64,000 bases of DNA from Marivita sp003149565 (GTDB lineage Bacteria; Pseudomonadota; Alphaproteobacteria; Rhodobacterales; Rhodobacteraceae), in NCBI RefSeq assembly GCF_965216415.1, contig NZ_CBDCFU010000002.1. One strand, written 5' to 3'. This document shows, one piece after another, positions 8,275 through 17,582 of the stretch. Positions within the stretch are counted from its first letter, which is position 1; each line of letters starts with the position of its first letter. The notes under the pieces are model-generated. The model made no database searches and was not told where the DNA came from. It saw nothing but the letters and a program-made list of their open reading frames with translations. The position numbers and the translations under genes are program-made.

Positions 8275-9747
8275 ATGCCATTACTCTGGCTTTTCCTTCT
8301 CGTTCTCGCGATAGCGCTTGCGGCTTTTGTGCTTGCTCGTTCGCGCGTACTTGCAATGTCGGGTCAGGACCGTCGTACCCTGCATTCGCTTCCGAATTAC
8401 TACGGCAGCAATGCTGCGATGAAATCCGCGATCCCAGCCCTGTTGGTTCTGGTGGTCTGGCTCATTGCTCAGCCCTTCTACGTCAACAGCGTTGTTTCGG
8501 ATGCGATACCCGACAGCGCGATTGCCGACACCTCGTCTCGCAGTCTCTTGCTGGCCGAGGTACGACGCGCCGCGGACGGCATCGATCTGGCGGTCTCAGC
8601 CGGAGCAATGACCGAAGCCGAAGCCCGCGATCCCGATGCCGATGTTGAGACCATGACCGCAACGCTTACCGAGGCTGGCGCGATTGTCACGTCTCAGATC
8701 ACACAGTCAGTACTGAGCGCCGCCCAGCAGTTCCGGGTGCTCAACGACACCGGCTATCGGATCATGACCATCGCGGTGCTGCTGATTGCTGCTGCCGGAG
8801 CGTTTTGGGGGATAAAGGAAACCCGCCCCGATTTTCGCGCCCGTAACGTGGTCGAACAGGGTATCCGCGTTTTGCTGATCGCAGCCGCCTCCATCGCGAT
8901 CCTGACAACGCTGGGCATCGTGCTGTCGCTGGTGTTCAATACGGTGGAGTTCTTCCGACTCTATCCCGCCTCCGACTTCTTCTTCGGCACCAATTGGGCA
9001 CCCAGCTTTTCCGGCCGTGGTGGTGCATCCGATCTGGGCATTCTGCCGCTGCTTTGGGGCACGTTCTACATCTCCATCGTGGCGCTCGTTGTGGCGGTGC
9101 CGGTTGGCCTCTTCTCGGCCATCTACCTGTCTGAATACGCCAGTCCCAAGGTCCGCGCCTTTGCCAAGCCGATGCTCGAAGTGCTGGCAGGGATCCCAAC
9201 CATCGTCTACGGCCTTTTTGCCCTGCTGACTGTTGGTCCGCTGCTGGTCAGCGTGTTCGGCGACGAGGGTCTTGGCTGGATGCAGGCTGGCACGGCGGTG
9301 ATGACCGCTGGACTGGTGATGGGTATCATGCTCATTCCCTTCGTGTCTTCCTTGTCAGATGACATCATCAACGCGGTGCCGCAGGCGATGCGCGATGGGT
9401 CCTACGGTCTGGGTGCGACACAATCCGAAACCATCCGCCAGGTGGTCTTGCCGGCCGCCCTGCCCGGCATTGTTGGCGCCATCCTTTTGGCGGCCAGCCG
9501 GGCCATCGGCGAAACCATGATCGTGGTTCTGGGGGCTGGCGCCGCCGCACGCCTGTCGCTTAACCCGTTCGACGCGATGACCACCGTGACCGCCAAGATC
9601 GTGTCACAGCTGACCGGAGACTCGGATTTCGCTTCACCCGAAGCTCTCGTCGCCTTTGCCCTCGGAATGACGCTCTTTGTCATCACCCTCGGGCTCAACG
9701 TCTTCGCCCTCTACATTGTGCGCAAATACCGGGAGCAGTACGAATGA
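8275..9747 (+). CDS. pstC: Phosphate ABC transporter permease PstC (long form)
   Basis: 490 residues, against about 320 in E. coli. The C-terminal 270 or so residues form the permease domain, with the EAA-type loop LGATQSETIRQVVLPAALPGI and several membrane helices. The extra N-terminal part has two or three membrane segments and an alanine/acid-rich periplasmic stretch, as known for long alphaproteobacterial PstC. It forms the channel with PstA. The last four bases overlap the pstA start (ATGA), implying coupled translation. Confidence 0.94.
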   Translation: MPLLWLFLLVLAIALAAFVLARSRVLAMSGQDRRTLHSLPNYYGSNAAMKSAIPALLVLVVWLIAQPFYVNSVVSDAIPDSAIADTSSRSLLLAEVRRAADGIDLAVSAGAMTEAEARDPDADVETMTATLTEAGAIVTSQITQSVLSAAQQFRVLNDTGYRIMTIAVLLIAAAGAFWGIKETRPDFRARNVVEQGIRVLLIAAASIAILTTLGIVLSLVFNTVEFFRLYPASDFFFGTNWAPSFSGRGGASDLGILPLLWGTFYISIVALVVAVPVGLFSAIYLSEYASPKVRAFAKPMLEVLAGIPTIVYGLFALLTVGPLLVSVFGDEGLGWMQAGTAVMTAGLVMGIMLIPFVSSLSDDIINAVPQAMRDGSYGLGATQSETIRQVVLPAALPGIVGAILLAASRAIGETMIVVLGAGAAARLSLNPFDAMTTVTAKIVSQLTGDSDFASPEALVAFALGMTLFVITLGLNVFALYIVRKYREQYE

Positions 9748-11066
9748 CCAACGCAAGCATGGACAGCGCCCCGATGAAGGGCAGCCTCACAACCGTCGAC
9801 GCCCGCACGAAAAAGCGCAACGCCGCCGAAAAACGGTTCCGGCTCTACGGCATCGTCGCCATCCTGATCGGCCTTTTCTTCCTCGTGGTTCTTGCTGTCT
9901 CGATCCTGAGATCGGGTATTCCTGCATTCACCCAGGCAGAGGTGCGTCTGGAATTCACGATGACGCAAGAACAATTCGACGATGCCGAGAGCCAATTGCT
10001 GAAAACCAAGGCATATCAGGACCTTTTCATCGCAGCCTTGCAAAGCGAGCTGGAAGCGAAAGGTCTGGATGTCGAGTTTGACGGCGAGGCTATCGAACGC
10101 CTGCTTGGCAAGACCGGCAGCACCATTCGCGAGTATTTCAAAGAGAACCCAGATCAGATCGGCACGCCAGTGACGTTCAATCTTGCTGCGTCCTCTCGCG
10201 TGGATGGTTACTTCAAAGGCCGCGTGTCCCGAGACACCCTGGTCGACAGCCGCTTTCTTGAAGTGAGCGACCTTGATCTGGTGGACGCTCTCGCAGATGC
10301 CGGGATCATCGTGCAGGCGTTCAACTGGAACTTCATCACCGGCTCCGACTCCGGAGTGGACAACCCCGGCGGTGCAGGCATCGGTGTGTCCGTGATCGGG
10401 TCGTTCTTCATGATGCTGGTGGTGCTCGCACTATCCCTGCCTATCGGCGTCGCAGCCTCGATCTATCTTGAGGAATTCGCCCCGCAAAACTGGTTTACCG
10501 ATCTGATCGAAGTGAACATCTCCAACCTTGCTGCGGTGCCCTCGATCGTGTTCGGCATCCTTGGCCTTGCGGTGTTCATCCAGTTCATGCACCTGCCCCA
10601 GTCTGCGCCGCTGGTGGGTGGTCTGGTCCTGACACTCATGACCCTGCCCACGATCATCATCTCGACTCGAGCGTCGCTCAAGGCGGTGCCGCCGTCGATC
10701 CGCGAAGCGGCTCTGGGTGTGGGCGCGTCCAAGATGCAGACCGTGTTCCACCATGTGCTCCCGCTGGCAGCGCCCGGCATCCTGACCGGCACGATCATCG
10801 GTCTGGCCCAGGCGCTTGGCGAAACTGCGCCGCTGTTGCTCATCGGCATGGTGGGCTTCATCGCCCGCGCATACCCGGAAGGCGTTGTCTCCGGCTTCAT
10901 CGACCCCAACTCGGCCATGCCCGCGCAGATCTACACGTGGGCCGCCCGCGCCGATGCGGGCTTTTACGAAAAAGCCTGGGGCGGGATCATCATTCTGCTG
11001 ATCTTTCTCCTGACGATGAACCTCATCGCCATCATTCTGCGCCGTCGCTTCGAGCGCCGCTGGTAA
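9744..11066 (+). CDS. pstA: Phosphate ABC transporter permease PstA (long form)
   Basis: 440 residues, longer than the roughly 290 of E. coli. The N-terminal half (about residues 25-190) has one membrane helix and a soluble region matching the PstA-associated DUF3333 domain of alphaproteobacteria. The C-terminal half is the permease, with LGVGASKMQTVFHHVLPLAAPGILTG split around the EAA loop. It overlaps pstC by 4 bases and ends 15 bases before the annotated pstB frame. It is the partner channel subunit of the high-affinity phosphate importer. Confidence 0.94.
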   Translation: MTNASMDSAPMKGSLTTVDARTKKRNAAEKRFRLYGIVAILIGLFFLVVLAVSILRSGIPAFTQAEVRLEFTMTQEQFDDAESQLLKTKAYQDLFIAALQSELEAKGLDVEFDGEAIERLLGKTGSTIREYFKENPDQIGTPVTFNLAASSRVDGYFKGRVSRDTLVDSRFLEVSDLDLVDALADAGIIVQAFNWNFITGSDSGVDNPGGAGIGVSVIGSFFMMLVVLALSLPIGVAASIYLEEFAPQNWFTDLIEVNISNLAAVPSIVFGILGLAVFIQFMHLPQSAPLVGGLVLTLMTLPTIIISTRASLKAVPPSIREAALGVGASKMQTVFHHVLPLAAPGILTGTIIGLAQALGETAPLLLIGMVGFIARAYPEGVVSGFIDPNSAMPAQIYTWAARADAGFYEKAWGGIIILLIFLLTMNLIAIILRRRFERRW

Positions 11067-11081
11067 ACAGGACCCTGCCCC

Positions 11082-11879
11082 ATGTACGATACTTCACACC
11101 ACAGACAGGAGACCGCCGTGACGGACGTCAAAATCAAAGCCAAGGACGTGCAGGTCTATTACGGTGACAACCACGCGATCAAGGACGTGTCGGTCGAGAT
11201 CGAGAACAACACCGTCACAGCCTTTATCGGCCCATCGGGCTGTGGCAAGTCCACCTTCCTGCGCTGCCTGAACCGGATGAACGACACGATCGACATCTGC
11301 CGCGTCGAAGGCGATATTTTGATCGACGGCAATGACATTTATGACAAGCGCGTCGATCCGGTGCAGCTGCGCGCCAAGGTCGGAATGGTGTTCCAGAAAC
11401 CCAACCCCTTCCCCAAGTCGATCTATGACAACATCGCCTATGGCCCGCGCATCCACGGCATGGCCAGGAACAAGGCCGAGCTGGACGAGATCGTGGAACG
11501 CGCCCTGCGGCGTGGTGCAATCTGGGACGAGGTGAAGGATCGTCTGAACGCCCCAGGCACCGGCCTGTCAGGTGGTCAGCAACAGCGCCTTTGCATCGCC
11601 CGCGCCGTGGCAACAGAGCCCGAAGTGCTGCTGATGGACGAACCGTGCTCAGCACTCGACCCGATTGCAACCGCTCAGGTTGAAGAACTGATCGACGAAC
11701 TGCGCCAGAACTACGCAGTTGTGATCGTGACCCACTCGATGCAGCAGGCTGCGCGGGTCAGCCAGAAGACCGCGTTCTTCCACCTCGGCAATCTCGTGGA
11801 ATACGACGATACTTCAAAGATTTTCACGAACCCCGAAGACAGCCGCACCGAAAGCTACATCACCGGACGGATTGGATAA
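11082..11879 (+). CDS. pstB: Phosphate ABC transporter ATP-binding protein PstB
   Basis: 265 residues from ATG 11082, or 253 from GTG 11118. The GTG has a good AGGAG site (11107-11111), and the conserved PstB region begins shortly after it, so 11118 may be the true start. Walker A GPSGCGKST, the signature LSGGQQQRL, Walker B VLLMDEPCSALDP and the switch histidine in THSMQQA are intact. DEPCSALDP is characteristic of PstB. It powers phosphate import. Confidence 0.95.
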   Translation: MYDTSHHRQETAVTDVKIKAKDVQVYYGDNHAIKDVSVEIENNTVTAFIGPSGCGKSTFLRCLNRMNDTIDICRVEGDILIDGNDIYDKRVDPVQLRAKVGMVFQKPNPFPKSIYDNIAYGPRIHGMARNKAELDEIVERALRRGAIWDEVKDRLNAPGTGLSGGQQQRLCIARAVATEPEVLLMDEPCSALDPIATAQVEELIDELRQNYAVVIVTHSMQQAARVSQKTAFFHLGNLVEYDDTSKIFTNPEDSRTESYITGRIG

Positions 11880-11883
11880 GATC

Positions 11884-12615
11884 GTGACTCAGCAACATAT
11901 CTCAAGCGCTTTCGACCGTGATCTGGAAGGCATTCAAGCTCGGATCATGAAAATGGGTGGATTGGTGGAGCAGGCCATTCTTGACTCCGCGCAAGCACTG
12001 GAAACCCGCGATCAGGAACTTGCCGACAAGGTGCGTGCCGGCGACAAGGTCATCGACGAGCTGGAAGAGCTCCTGAACGAAGAAGCCGCCCGTGTCATCG
12101 CCTTGCGCGCTCCAACCGCCATCGACCTGCGGGTGATCCTGTCGGTGATGCGCATGAGCTCGAACCTTGAGCGGATCGGCGATCTGGCCAAAAATCTTGC
12201 CAAGCGAAATGCCGTTCTCATGAGCATGCCCACGATCAACGGCTCCGCGGCCCAACTGCGCCGCATGTCGCGGGATGTTCAGCTTATGCTGAAGGATGCG
12301 CTGGACGCATATATTCAGCGCGATGAGAAACTCGCGATGAGCGTGATCGAGCGCGATGTGGACATCGACCAGATGTATAACACTCTGTTCCGCGAATTCC
12401 TGACCTTCATGCTGGAAGATCCACGCAACATCACGCCGTGCATGCACCTGCATTTCATTGCCAAGAATGTTGAACGCATGGGCGACCACGTCACGTCGAT
12501 CGCCGAACAGGTGGTTTTCCTTGTCACCGGTGAAAAGCCGGAAGAGCCGCGCCAGAAAGAGGATGTGACTTCCACAGATGTGGACTTGTCGCAGGCGGCG
12601 GAGCATGGAGCGTAA
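11884..12615 (+). CDS. phoU: Phosphate-specific transport regulator PhoU
   Basis: About 243 residues from GTG 11884 (MTQQHISSAFDRDLEGIQ), which starts 4 bases after the pstB stop. A TTG at 11872 inside pstB is an alternative start. The chain is two repeats of the PhoU three-helix bundle, with metal-binding E/D patterns such as RMSSNLERIGDLAKNLA and FIAKNVERMGDHVTSIAEQ. PhoU links the Pst transporter to the PhoR kinase and lowers PhoB activation when phosphate is plentiful. Confidence 0.95.
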   Translation: MTQQHISSAFDRDLEGIQARIMKMGGLVEQAILDSAQALETRDQELADKVRAGDKVIDELEELLNEEAARVIALRAPTAIDLRVILSVMRMSSNLERIGDLAKNLAKRNAVLMSMPTINGSAAQLRRMSRDVQLMLKDALDAYIQRDEKLAMSVIERDVDIDQMYNTLFREFLTFMLEDPRNITPCMHLHFIAKNVERMGDHVTSIAEQVVFLVTGEKPEEPRQKEDVTSTDVDLSQAAEHGA

Positions 12616-12618
12616 GCC

Positions 12619-13308
12619 ATGAACAGCGTTCAGCCAACTGTTCTCGTGGTCGAGGACGAACCTGCGCAACGCGAAGTTCTTGGTTACAACCTAGAGGCCG
12701 AGGGCTTTCGTGTCGCCAAAGCGGAAAACGGCGAAGAAGCACTGCTGCTTGTCGCAGAGGAACAACCCGACATCATCGTTCTGGACTGGATGCTCCCGAA
12801 TGTGTCAGGCATCGAGGTTTGCCGCCAGCTCAAGACCCGCCCCGAGACTCGCAGCGTGCCGATAATCATGCTTTCGGCGCGTTCGGAAGAAGTGGACAAG
12901 GTGCGCGGTCTGGAGACCGGTGCAGACGACTATGTCATCAAGCCTTACTCTGTTCTTGAGCTGATGGCGCGCGTGCGGGCGCAACTCCGGCGCACCCGAC
13001 CCGCAGCAGCCGGACAGCGTCTTGAATATGATGACATCGTGCTGGATGCGGAAACCCATCGCGTGACCCGAGGCGGGACCGAGATCAAACTGGGCCCAAC
13101 CGAATTCCGGCTGCTCTCCACTCTGATGGAAAAGCCCGGCCGCGTCTGGTCGCGGGAACAATTGCTGGATCGGGTTTGGGGCCGGGATATCTATGTCGAC
13201 ACGAGGACTGTAGATGTTCATGTCGGGCGCTTGCGCAAATCTCTGACGGGCACCGGCGGTGCAGATCCACTGCGGACAGTGCGCGGTGCTGGCTATTCTC
13301 TGGGATAA
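12619..13308 (+). CDS. phoB: Phosphate regulon response regulator PhoB
   Basis: 229 residues: a receiver domain with acidic pocket VEDEP, phospho-acceptor D56 in IIVLDWMLPN and the conserved lysine in VIKPYS, followed by an OmpR/PhoB winged helix (about 130-228) ending VRGAGYSLG. It begins 3 bases after phoU and is the last gene of the operon, so it would be auto-activated from the Pho boxes upstream of pstS. Confidence 0.95.
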   Translation: MNSVQPTVLVVEDEPAQREVLGYNLEAEGFRVAKAENGEEALLLVAEEQPDIIVLDWMLPNVSGIEVCRQLKTRPETRSVPIIMLSARSEEVDKVRGLETGADDYVIKPYSVLELMARVRAQLRRTRPAAAGQRLEYDDIVLDAETHRVTRGGTEIKLGPTEFRLLSTLMEKPGRVWSREQLLDRVWGRDIYVDTRTVDVHVGRLRKSLTGTGGADPLRTVRGAGYSLG

Positions 13309-13331
13309 ATCCAGCAGGGAACCTGACGTTC

Positions 13332-14381
13332 TCAATCAGACCGGCTCTCCAGAGGCAGGATCACGGTGAACGTTGTCCCCTGCCCCAGCTGGCTGGCCAC
13401 CTGCAATCGTCCACGATGCCGATTGAGAATATGTTTGACGATGGCGAGTCCCAGCCCGGTGCCGCCCAGCTCGCGCGAGCGGTGACTGTCCACGCGGTAG
13501 AAGCGTTCGGTCAGCCGTGGCAAATGGACAGGATCAATCCCCGGCCCTGTGTCGCTCACCTCGATCCGAACACCGGTGCCGCGGAGCCGCGTTTCATATC
13601 CCGGTTCAGCAAGCCGCACGCGCACAGAGCGTCCACGACCGGAATATTTGATCGCGTTCTCAACCAGATTGGTCAGCACCTGACGCAACTGATCGGCATC
13701 ACCGGGCACCACCACCTTCTGCTCTGGCACCTCGACCGTCAGAGATAGTCCTGCATCATCTGCCAGAGGAGCAAGGCCGTGGCGTGTCTGCTCCACCAAC
13801 GCCCGCAAGTCCACGGGATCAATCGGGCGTACCCGTTCATCCGCTTCAACGCGGCTGAGTGACAGCAGATCCGCGACCAGACGATTCATCCGCTCCGCTT
13901 CAGCTGCCATGATGCCCAAGAACCGAGCCTGCGCCGCCTGATCATTGCGCGCTGGCCCCTGCAGCGTTTCTATAAACCCCAGCAGGGCTGTCAGCGGCGT
14001 GCGCAACTCATGGCTCACATTTGCCACGAAATCCCGCCGCATCTGTCCAGCCTGTTCAACCGGGGTAATATCTTCGAACGACACGAGAATTCCCGAACGG
14101 CCTTGCATTGGAACTGCGCCGCAGGTGACCCGGTAAGTGGTGTCGTGCTGATCCTCGGTGGTCAGGAAGCGCGTCTCGCGGGTCTTTCCATCGCGCTGTA
14201 CCTGCTCAATCGTCTCAAGAAGGCTGGGTTGGCGCAAAGCGGTGATGAAATGGCGCCCGGCAATATTTCGCCCCAGCAGGTTCTCTGCCGCCGCATTGAC
14301 GGCAAAGATCCGTTCATCCGGCGCGATCAACACTGCCGGAATTCCCAGAACCGTCAGGATATCACCGGGCGTCGCCGTCAT
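13332..14381 (-). CDS. phoR: PhoR-like sensor histidine kinase (no membrane anchor)
   Basis: 349 residues: an N-terminal PAS domain (about 5-110), a HisKA dimerisation domain with phospho-acceptor H124 (NVSHELRTPLTALLGFIETL), and an HATPase domain with N (NLVENAIKYS), DTGPGID and GTGLGLAIVKHI. It resembles PhoR of phosphate regulation but has no obvious transmembrane helix. It lies on the opposite strand, convergent with phoB and 23 bases from it. It overlaps the upstream PLP-enzyme gene by 4 bases, so it is expressed from a separate unit. PhoR identity rests on sequence type and position. Confidence 0.85.
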   Translation of the reverse strand: MTATPGDILTVLGIPAVLIAPDERIFAVNAAAENLLGRNIAGRHFITALRQPSLLETIEQVQRDGKTRETRFLTTEDQHDTTYRVTCGAVPMQGRSGILVSFEDITPVEQAGQMRRDFVANVSHELRTPLTALLGFIETLQGPARNDQAAQARFLGIMAAEAERMNRLVADLLSLSRVEADERVRPIDPVDLRALVEQTRHGLAPLADDAGLSLTVEVPEQKVVVPGDADQLRQVLTNLVENAIKYSGRGRSVRVRLAEPGYETRLRGTGVRIEVSDTGPGIDPVHLPRLTERFYRVDSHRSRELGGTGLGLAIVKHILNRHRGRLQVASQLGQGTTFTVILPLESRSD

Positions 14382-15562
14382 TTAAGGGCCGCCACCGCCT
14401 CAAGGCCCGCATCGAATGCAGCGATCAAGGCATCCGGATCCTCCAAACCGACCGACACTCGGAAAAAGCCTTCGGTCATCCCCAGAGACTCCCGCGCTTC
14501 TGCGGTCAATCCCCGGTGCGAGGACGAGGCCGGATGTGACAGTGTCGTGCCGACATCGCCAAGCGTCGGCGCAAAGGCAATCTGATCGGCGCCTTTGGTA
14601 AAGGCATTCGCCTCGGCGCGTCCGCCTTTCAGCTCAAAACTCACCATATTGCACCCACGCCCCTGAAGCAGCCCCTGCGCCCGAGCGCGGTCGGGATGAT
14701 CAGCCCGCGTCGGATAAAGGACACGCCTGACCAGCGGTTGTGCCGCCAGATGATCAGCAAGGCGCTGCGCCGTTGCTTCGGCACGATCAAATCGCAGGTC
14801 GAAAGACATCAAGCCCCGCTCGGCCAACCAGCAGTCGAACGGGCTGGGTGTCATGCCAGTTGTGACGGCGAAATCATATATCGCCTTGGCATTCTCGGCT
14901 TCACGCGCCGCCACCCAACCCAAGGTCACATCGGAATGTCCGGCCAACAGTTTGGTGACCGAATGCAGAACCACGTCAGCACCCAACTCGAAGGGTGTCA
15001 CCGCACGCGGCGTGGTGAAGGTATTGTCGATAACCAACAGAACACCCTTTTCGCGGCACAGATCCGCGATGCCCTGAACGTCAGCAACCCGCAATGTCGG
15101 GTTCGACACCACTTCGATCAACACCAGACGCGTGTTTGGTCGGAGCGCCGCCGCCACGGACGCAACGTCCGTCGGATCGGCAAGGGTGGTCTCGATCCCC
15201 AAACGAGGCAGGTCATCCCGCATCATCCGGAGCGACCGACCATAAAGCTGGTCACCCCCAACGACGTGATCCCCGGCCTTGCACAGCCCCAGCAGAACCG
15301 CCGTTACAGCGGCCATGCCCGATCCCAAGACCAGCCCCGGTTGCGGCGCCTGTTCCATCGCGTCGATGCGACGGGCGAGTACGTCGGCATTGGGATGGCC
15401 CTCCCGAGCGTATGTGTAGCCGTCAACCCGTCCTTCATACTGATCGTCGAGACGATCCGGCGTCTCGCTCGCATAGACGACCGAAGGCATCAGCGGCGTC
15501 ACCACAGGTGTTGACGCACTTTCAGGGAGACCTCCGGGGCGCATGAGGGTCCGTTTCATCAT
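14378..15562 (-). CDS. Trans-sulfuration family PLP-dependent enzyme (cystathionine gamma-synthase/lyase-like)
   Basis: About 394 residues from ATG 15562. PLP-binding K204 lies in HSVTKLLAGHSD; YTYAREGHPNADVLARRI and the SGMAA phosphate loop are typical of Cys/Met-metabolism PLP enzymes (fold type I). Substrate cannot be told from sequence: cystathionine gamma-synthase, gamma-lyase and methionine gamma-lyase share these motifs. The frame extends upstream to 15604, but the ATG-ATG pair at 15562/15559 has a GGAG site and homologues begin near here. It overlaps the phoR-like gene by 4 bases. Confidence 0.88.
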   Translation of the reverse strand: MMKRTLMRPGGLPESASTPVVTPLMPSVVYASETPDRLDDQYEGRVDGYTYAREGHPNADVLARRIDAMEQAPQPGLVLGSGMAAVTAVLLGLCKAGDHVVGGDQLYGRSLRMMRDDLPRLGIETTLADPTDVASVAAALRPNTRLVLIEVVSNPTLRVADVQGIADLCREKGVLLVIDNTFTTPRAVTPFELGADVVLHSVTKLLAGHSDVTLGWVAAREAENAKAIYDFAVTTGMTPSPFDCWLAERGLMSFDLRFDRAEATAQRLADHLAAQPLVRRVLYPTRADHPDRARAQGLLQGRGCNMVSFELKGGRAEANAFTKGADQIAFAPTLGDVGTTLSHPASSSHRGLTAEARESLGMTEGFFRVSVGLEDPDALIAAFDAGLEAVAALK

Positions 15563-15693
15563 TGTCGCAAAACTCCGTTCAATACTTGACCGCAGGCCTG
15601 CCACAAACCGCAGGCGGCAACAATGGGCGGCGCGACGGCACGTTCTGCAATCGCACCCTTGCGCAAAACGAACGCTCAGGCCAAGAGACAGAC

Positions 15694-16581
15694 ATGACGC
15701 ACCGCCCTGATATCCTCTGCATCGGTTCCGTCCTGTGGGACGTCATTGGCCGATCCGACCGCCACATGAAACAGGGCGCAGATGTGCCCGGCCACATCAC
15801 CCGCCTGCCCGGCGGGGTGGCGCTCAATATCGCAATGACACTCGCGCGGTTCGATCTCCATCCCGCACTCCTGAGTGTGGTCGGGCGCGACTCTGAGGGA
15901 AATGAACTTTTGGCTGCATGTGAACGGCTGGGCCTGATCACCGATCATCTGTACCGCTCCGACGATCTGCCCACCGATCAATACATGGCTGTCGAAGGTG
16001 CCAACGGCCTGATCGCCGCCATCGCCGACGCACACTCACTTGAACAGGCCGGAGACAAAATCCTGCGTCCGCTGGTTACCGGGCCTCTGGGCTTTGTCGA
16101 GGCCCCCTTCCCCGGCCCCATTGCGCTCGATGGCAACCTGACCGAATCCCTGCTTGACCAGATCGTGCATCACCCGGCCTTTAACAAAGCCGATCTGCGG
16201 ATCGCTCCGGCATCGCCCGGAAAGGCAGAACGCCTTTTGCCGTTCATTCGTGCCGGCAAAGGTGTTCTCTATGTGAACCTCGAAGAGGCAGGCCTTCTTT
16301 GTCAGACAGAATTCACCAACGCGCCCCAAGCAGGTGCCGCTCTTGTCGAACGCGGAGCAGCGCGGGCCCTGGTCACGGATGGCGGGAATGTCACCTGCGA
16401 CGCCACCCCCGACGGCATTCTTGCTGAACGTCCGCCCGAGGTGATGGTCACCCGCGTCACCGGCGCAGGCGACACGTTCATGGCCGCCCATATCGCATCC
16501 GAACTGCGTGGCGCCGACCGACCCACCGCTTTGCACCGCGCCCTTGCCACAGCCGCGGCCTATGTCGCTGGAGGAACCTGA
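15694..16581 (+). CDS. psuK: PfkB family kinase, probable pseudouridine kinase
   Basis: About 295 residues starting MTHRPDILCIGSVLWDVIG. The PfkB C-terminal signature VTRVTGAGDTFMAAHIA carries the catalytic Asp, and the N-terminal PGGVALNIAMTLARF is the sugar-binding glycine motif. It is immediately followed by pseudouridine-5-phosphate glycosidase with 1 base between them. That pairing is the known PsuK-PsuG route: phosphorylation of pseudouridine, then splitting to uracil and ribose-5-phosphate. Function is assigned mainly from this neighbour. Start 15694 is chosen from the conserved N-terminus rather than the upstream open frame. Confidence 0.87.
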   Translation: MTHRPDILCIGSVLWDVIGRSDRHMKQGADVPGHITRLPGGVALNIAMTLARFDLHPALLSVVGRDSEGNELLAACERLGLITDHLYRSDDLPTDQYMAVEGANGLIAAIADAHSLEQAGDKILRPLVTGPLGFVEAPFPGPIALDGNLTESLLDQIVHHPAFNKADLRIAPASPGKAERLLPFIRAGKGVLYVNLEEAGLLCQTEFTNAPQAGAALVERGAARALVTDGGNVTCDATPDGILAERPPEVMVTRVTGAGDTFMAAHIASELRGADRPTALHRALATAAAYVAGGT

Positions 16582-16582
16582 C

Positions 16583-17500
16583 ATGACCACCCTGCCCCTC
16601 GACATCTCTCCTGCCGTTCAAGCTGCGCTGGACGCTGGCAAACCCGTTGTCGCGCTTGAGTCGACGATCATCACCCACGGCATGCCCTGGCCACAGAATC
16701 TCGAAACCGCCCGTGCCATCGAAACCACCGTGCGCGAGGCCGGGGCCGAACCCGCCACCATTGCCGTGATCGAAGGCCGTCTTTGCATTGGCCTTGGCGC
16801 CGAACAATTGGAGGCTCTGGCGCAGGCCAAACAGGTGGCCAAGCTCAGCCGTGCTGACATGGCTGTCTGCCTTGCCAAAGGCGGAACTGGCGCCACGACT
16901 GTCGCCGCGACCATGATCGCCGCGCAACTTGCCGGGATCGAGGTCTTCGCAACAGGAGGCATCGGCGGCGTGCACCGCGGTGCCGATCAAAGCTTCGACA
17001 TCTCGGCGGATCTTCAGGAACTGTCGCAAACATGCGTGACGGTTGTCGCAGCTGGCGCGAAAGCGATCCTTGATCTGCCGAAAACGCTCGAAGTGCTGGA
17101 AACGCTGGGTGTACCGGTCATGGCCTATGGTCAGGACGTCCTCCCGGCCTTCTGGTCGCGGGGGTCAAATCTGAAGGCGCCTCTGCGCGCCGATACACCG
17201 GCCGAGATTGCGCGTGCCCATCACATGCGCAGTGCTCTGGGCTTGCCTGGCGGGCAGCTTGTCGCCAACCCGATCCCGCCAGAAGCCGAGATACCCCATG
17301 CCGAGATCCATCCGATCATCACCCGCGCAACACAGGACGCCGACGCGCATGGTATCACCGGGAAGGCACTCACCCCGTACCTCTTGCAACGTATATTTGA
17401 ACTGACCGAAGGCCGGTCTCTTGACGCCAACATCGCACTGGTGCTGAACAATGCTCGCCTGGGTGCACAAATTGCACAGGAATTGACGTCTCTGCGTTGA
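16583..17500 (+). CDS. psuG: Pseudouridine-5'-phosphate glycosidase
   Basis: About 305 residues. The hallmark sequences VVALESTIITHGMPWPQN near the start, GGTGATTVAATM, GGIGGVHRGAD and AGAKAILDLPKTLEVLETLG are all present. The enzyme reversibly cleaves the C-C glycosidic bond of pseudouridine 5-phosphate to uracil and ribose 5-phosphate. It follows psuK at 1 base, with GAGGAA as ribosome site inside the psuK end. The pair allows salvage of pseudouridine from RNA breakdown. Confidence 0.95.
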   Translation: MTTLPLDISPAVQAALDAGKPVVALESTIITHGMPWPQNLETARAIETTVREAGAEPATIAVIEGRLCIGLGAEQLEALAQAKQVAKLSRADMAVCLAKGGTGATTVAATMIAAQLAGIEVFATGGIGGVHRGADQSFDISADLQELSQTCVTVVAAGAKAILDLPKTLEVLETLGVPVMAYGQDVLPAFWSRGSNLKAPLRADTPAEIARAHHMRSALGLPGGQLVANPIPPEAEIPHAEIHPIITRATQDADAHGITGKALTPYLLQRIFELTEGRSLDANIALVLNNARLGAQIAQELTSLR

Positions 17501-17582
17501 AAAACAGCGTCTTGCCGCGGCGACCCATTGTAGACGTGCACTGGACCCCCTAGATTTTCCCAGAACCAGTGACGGACCCAAC

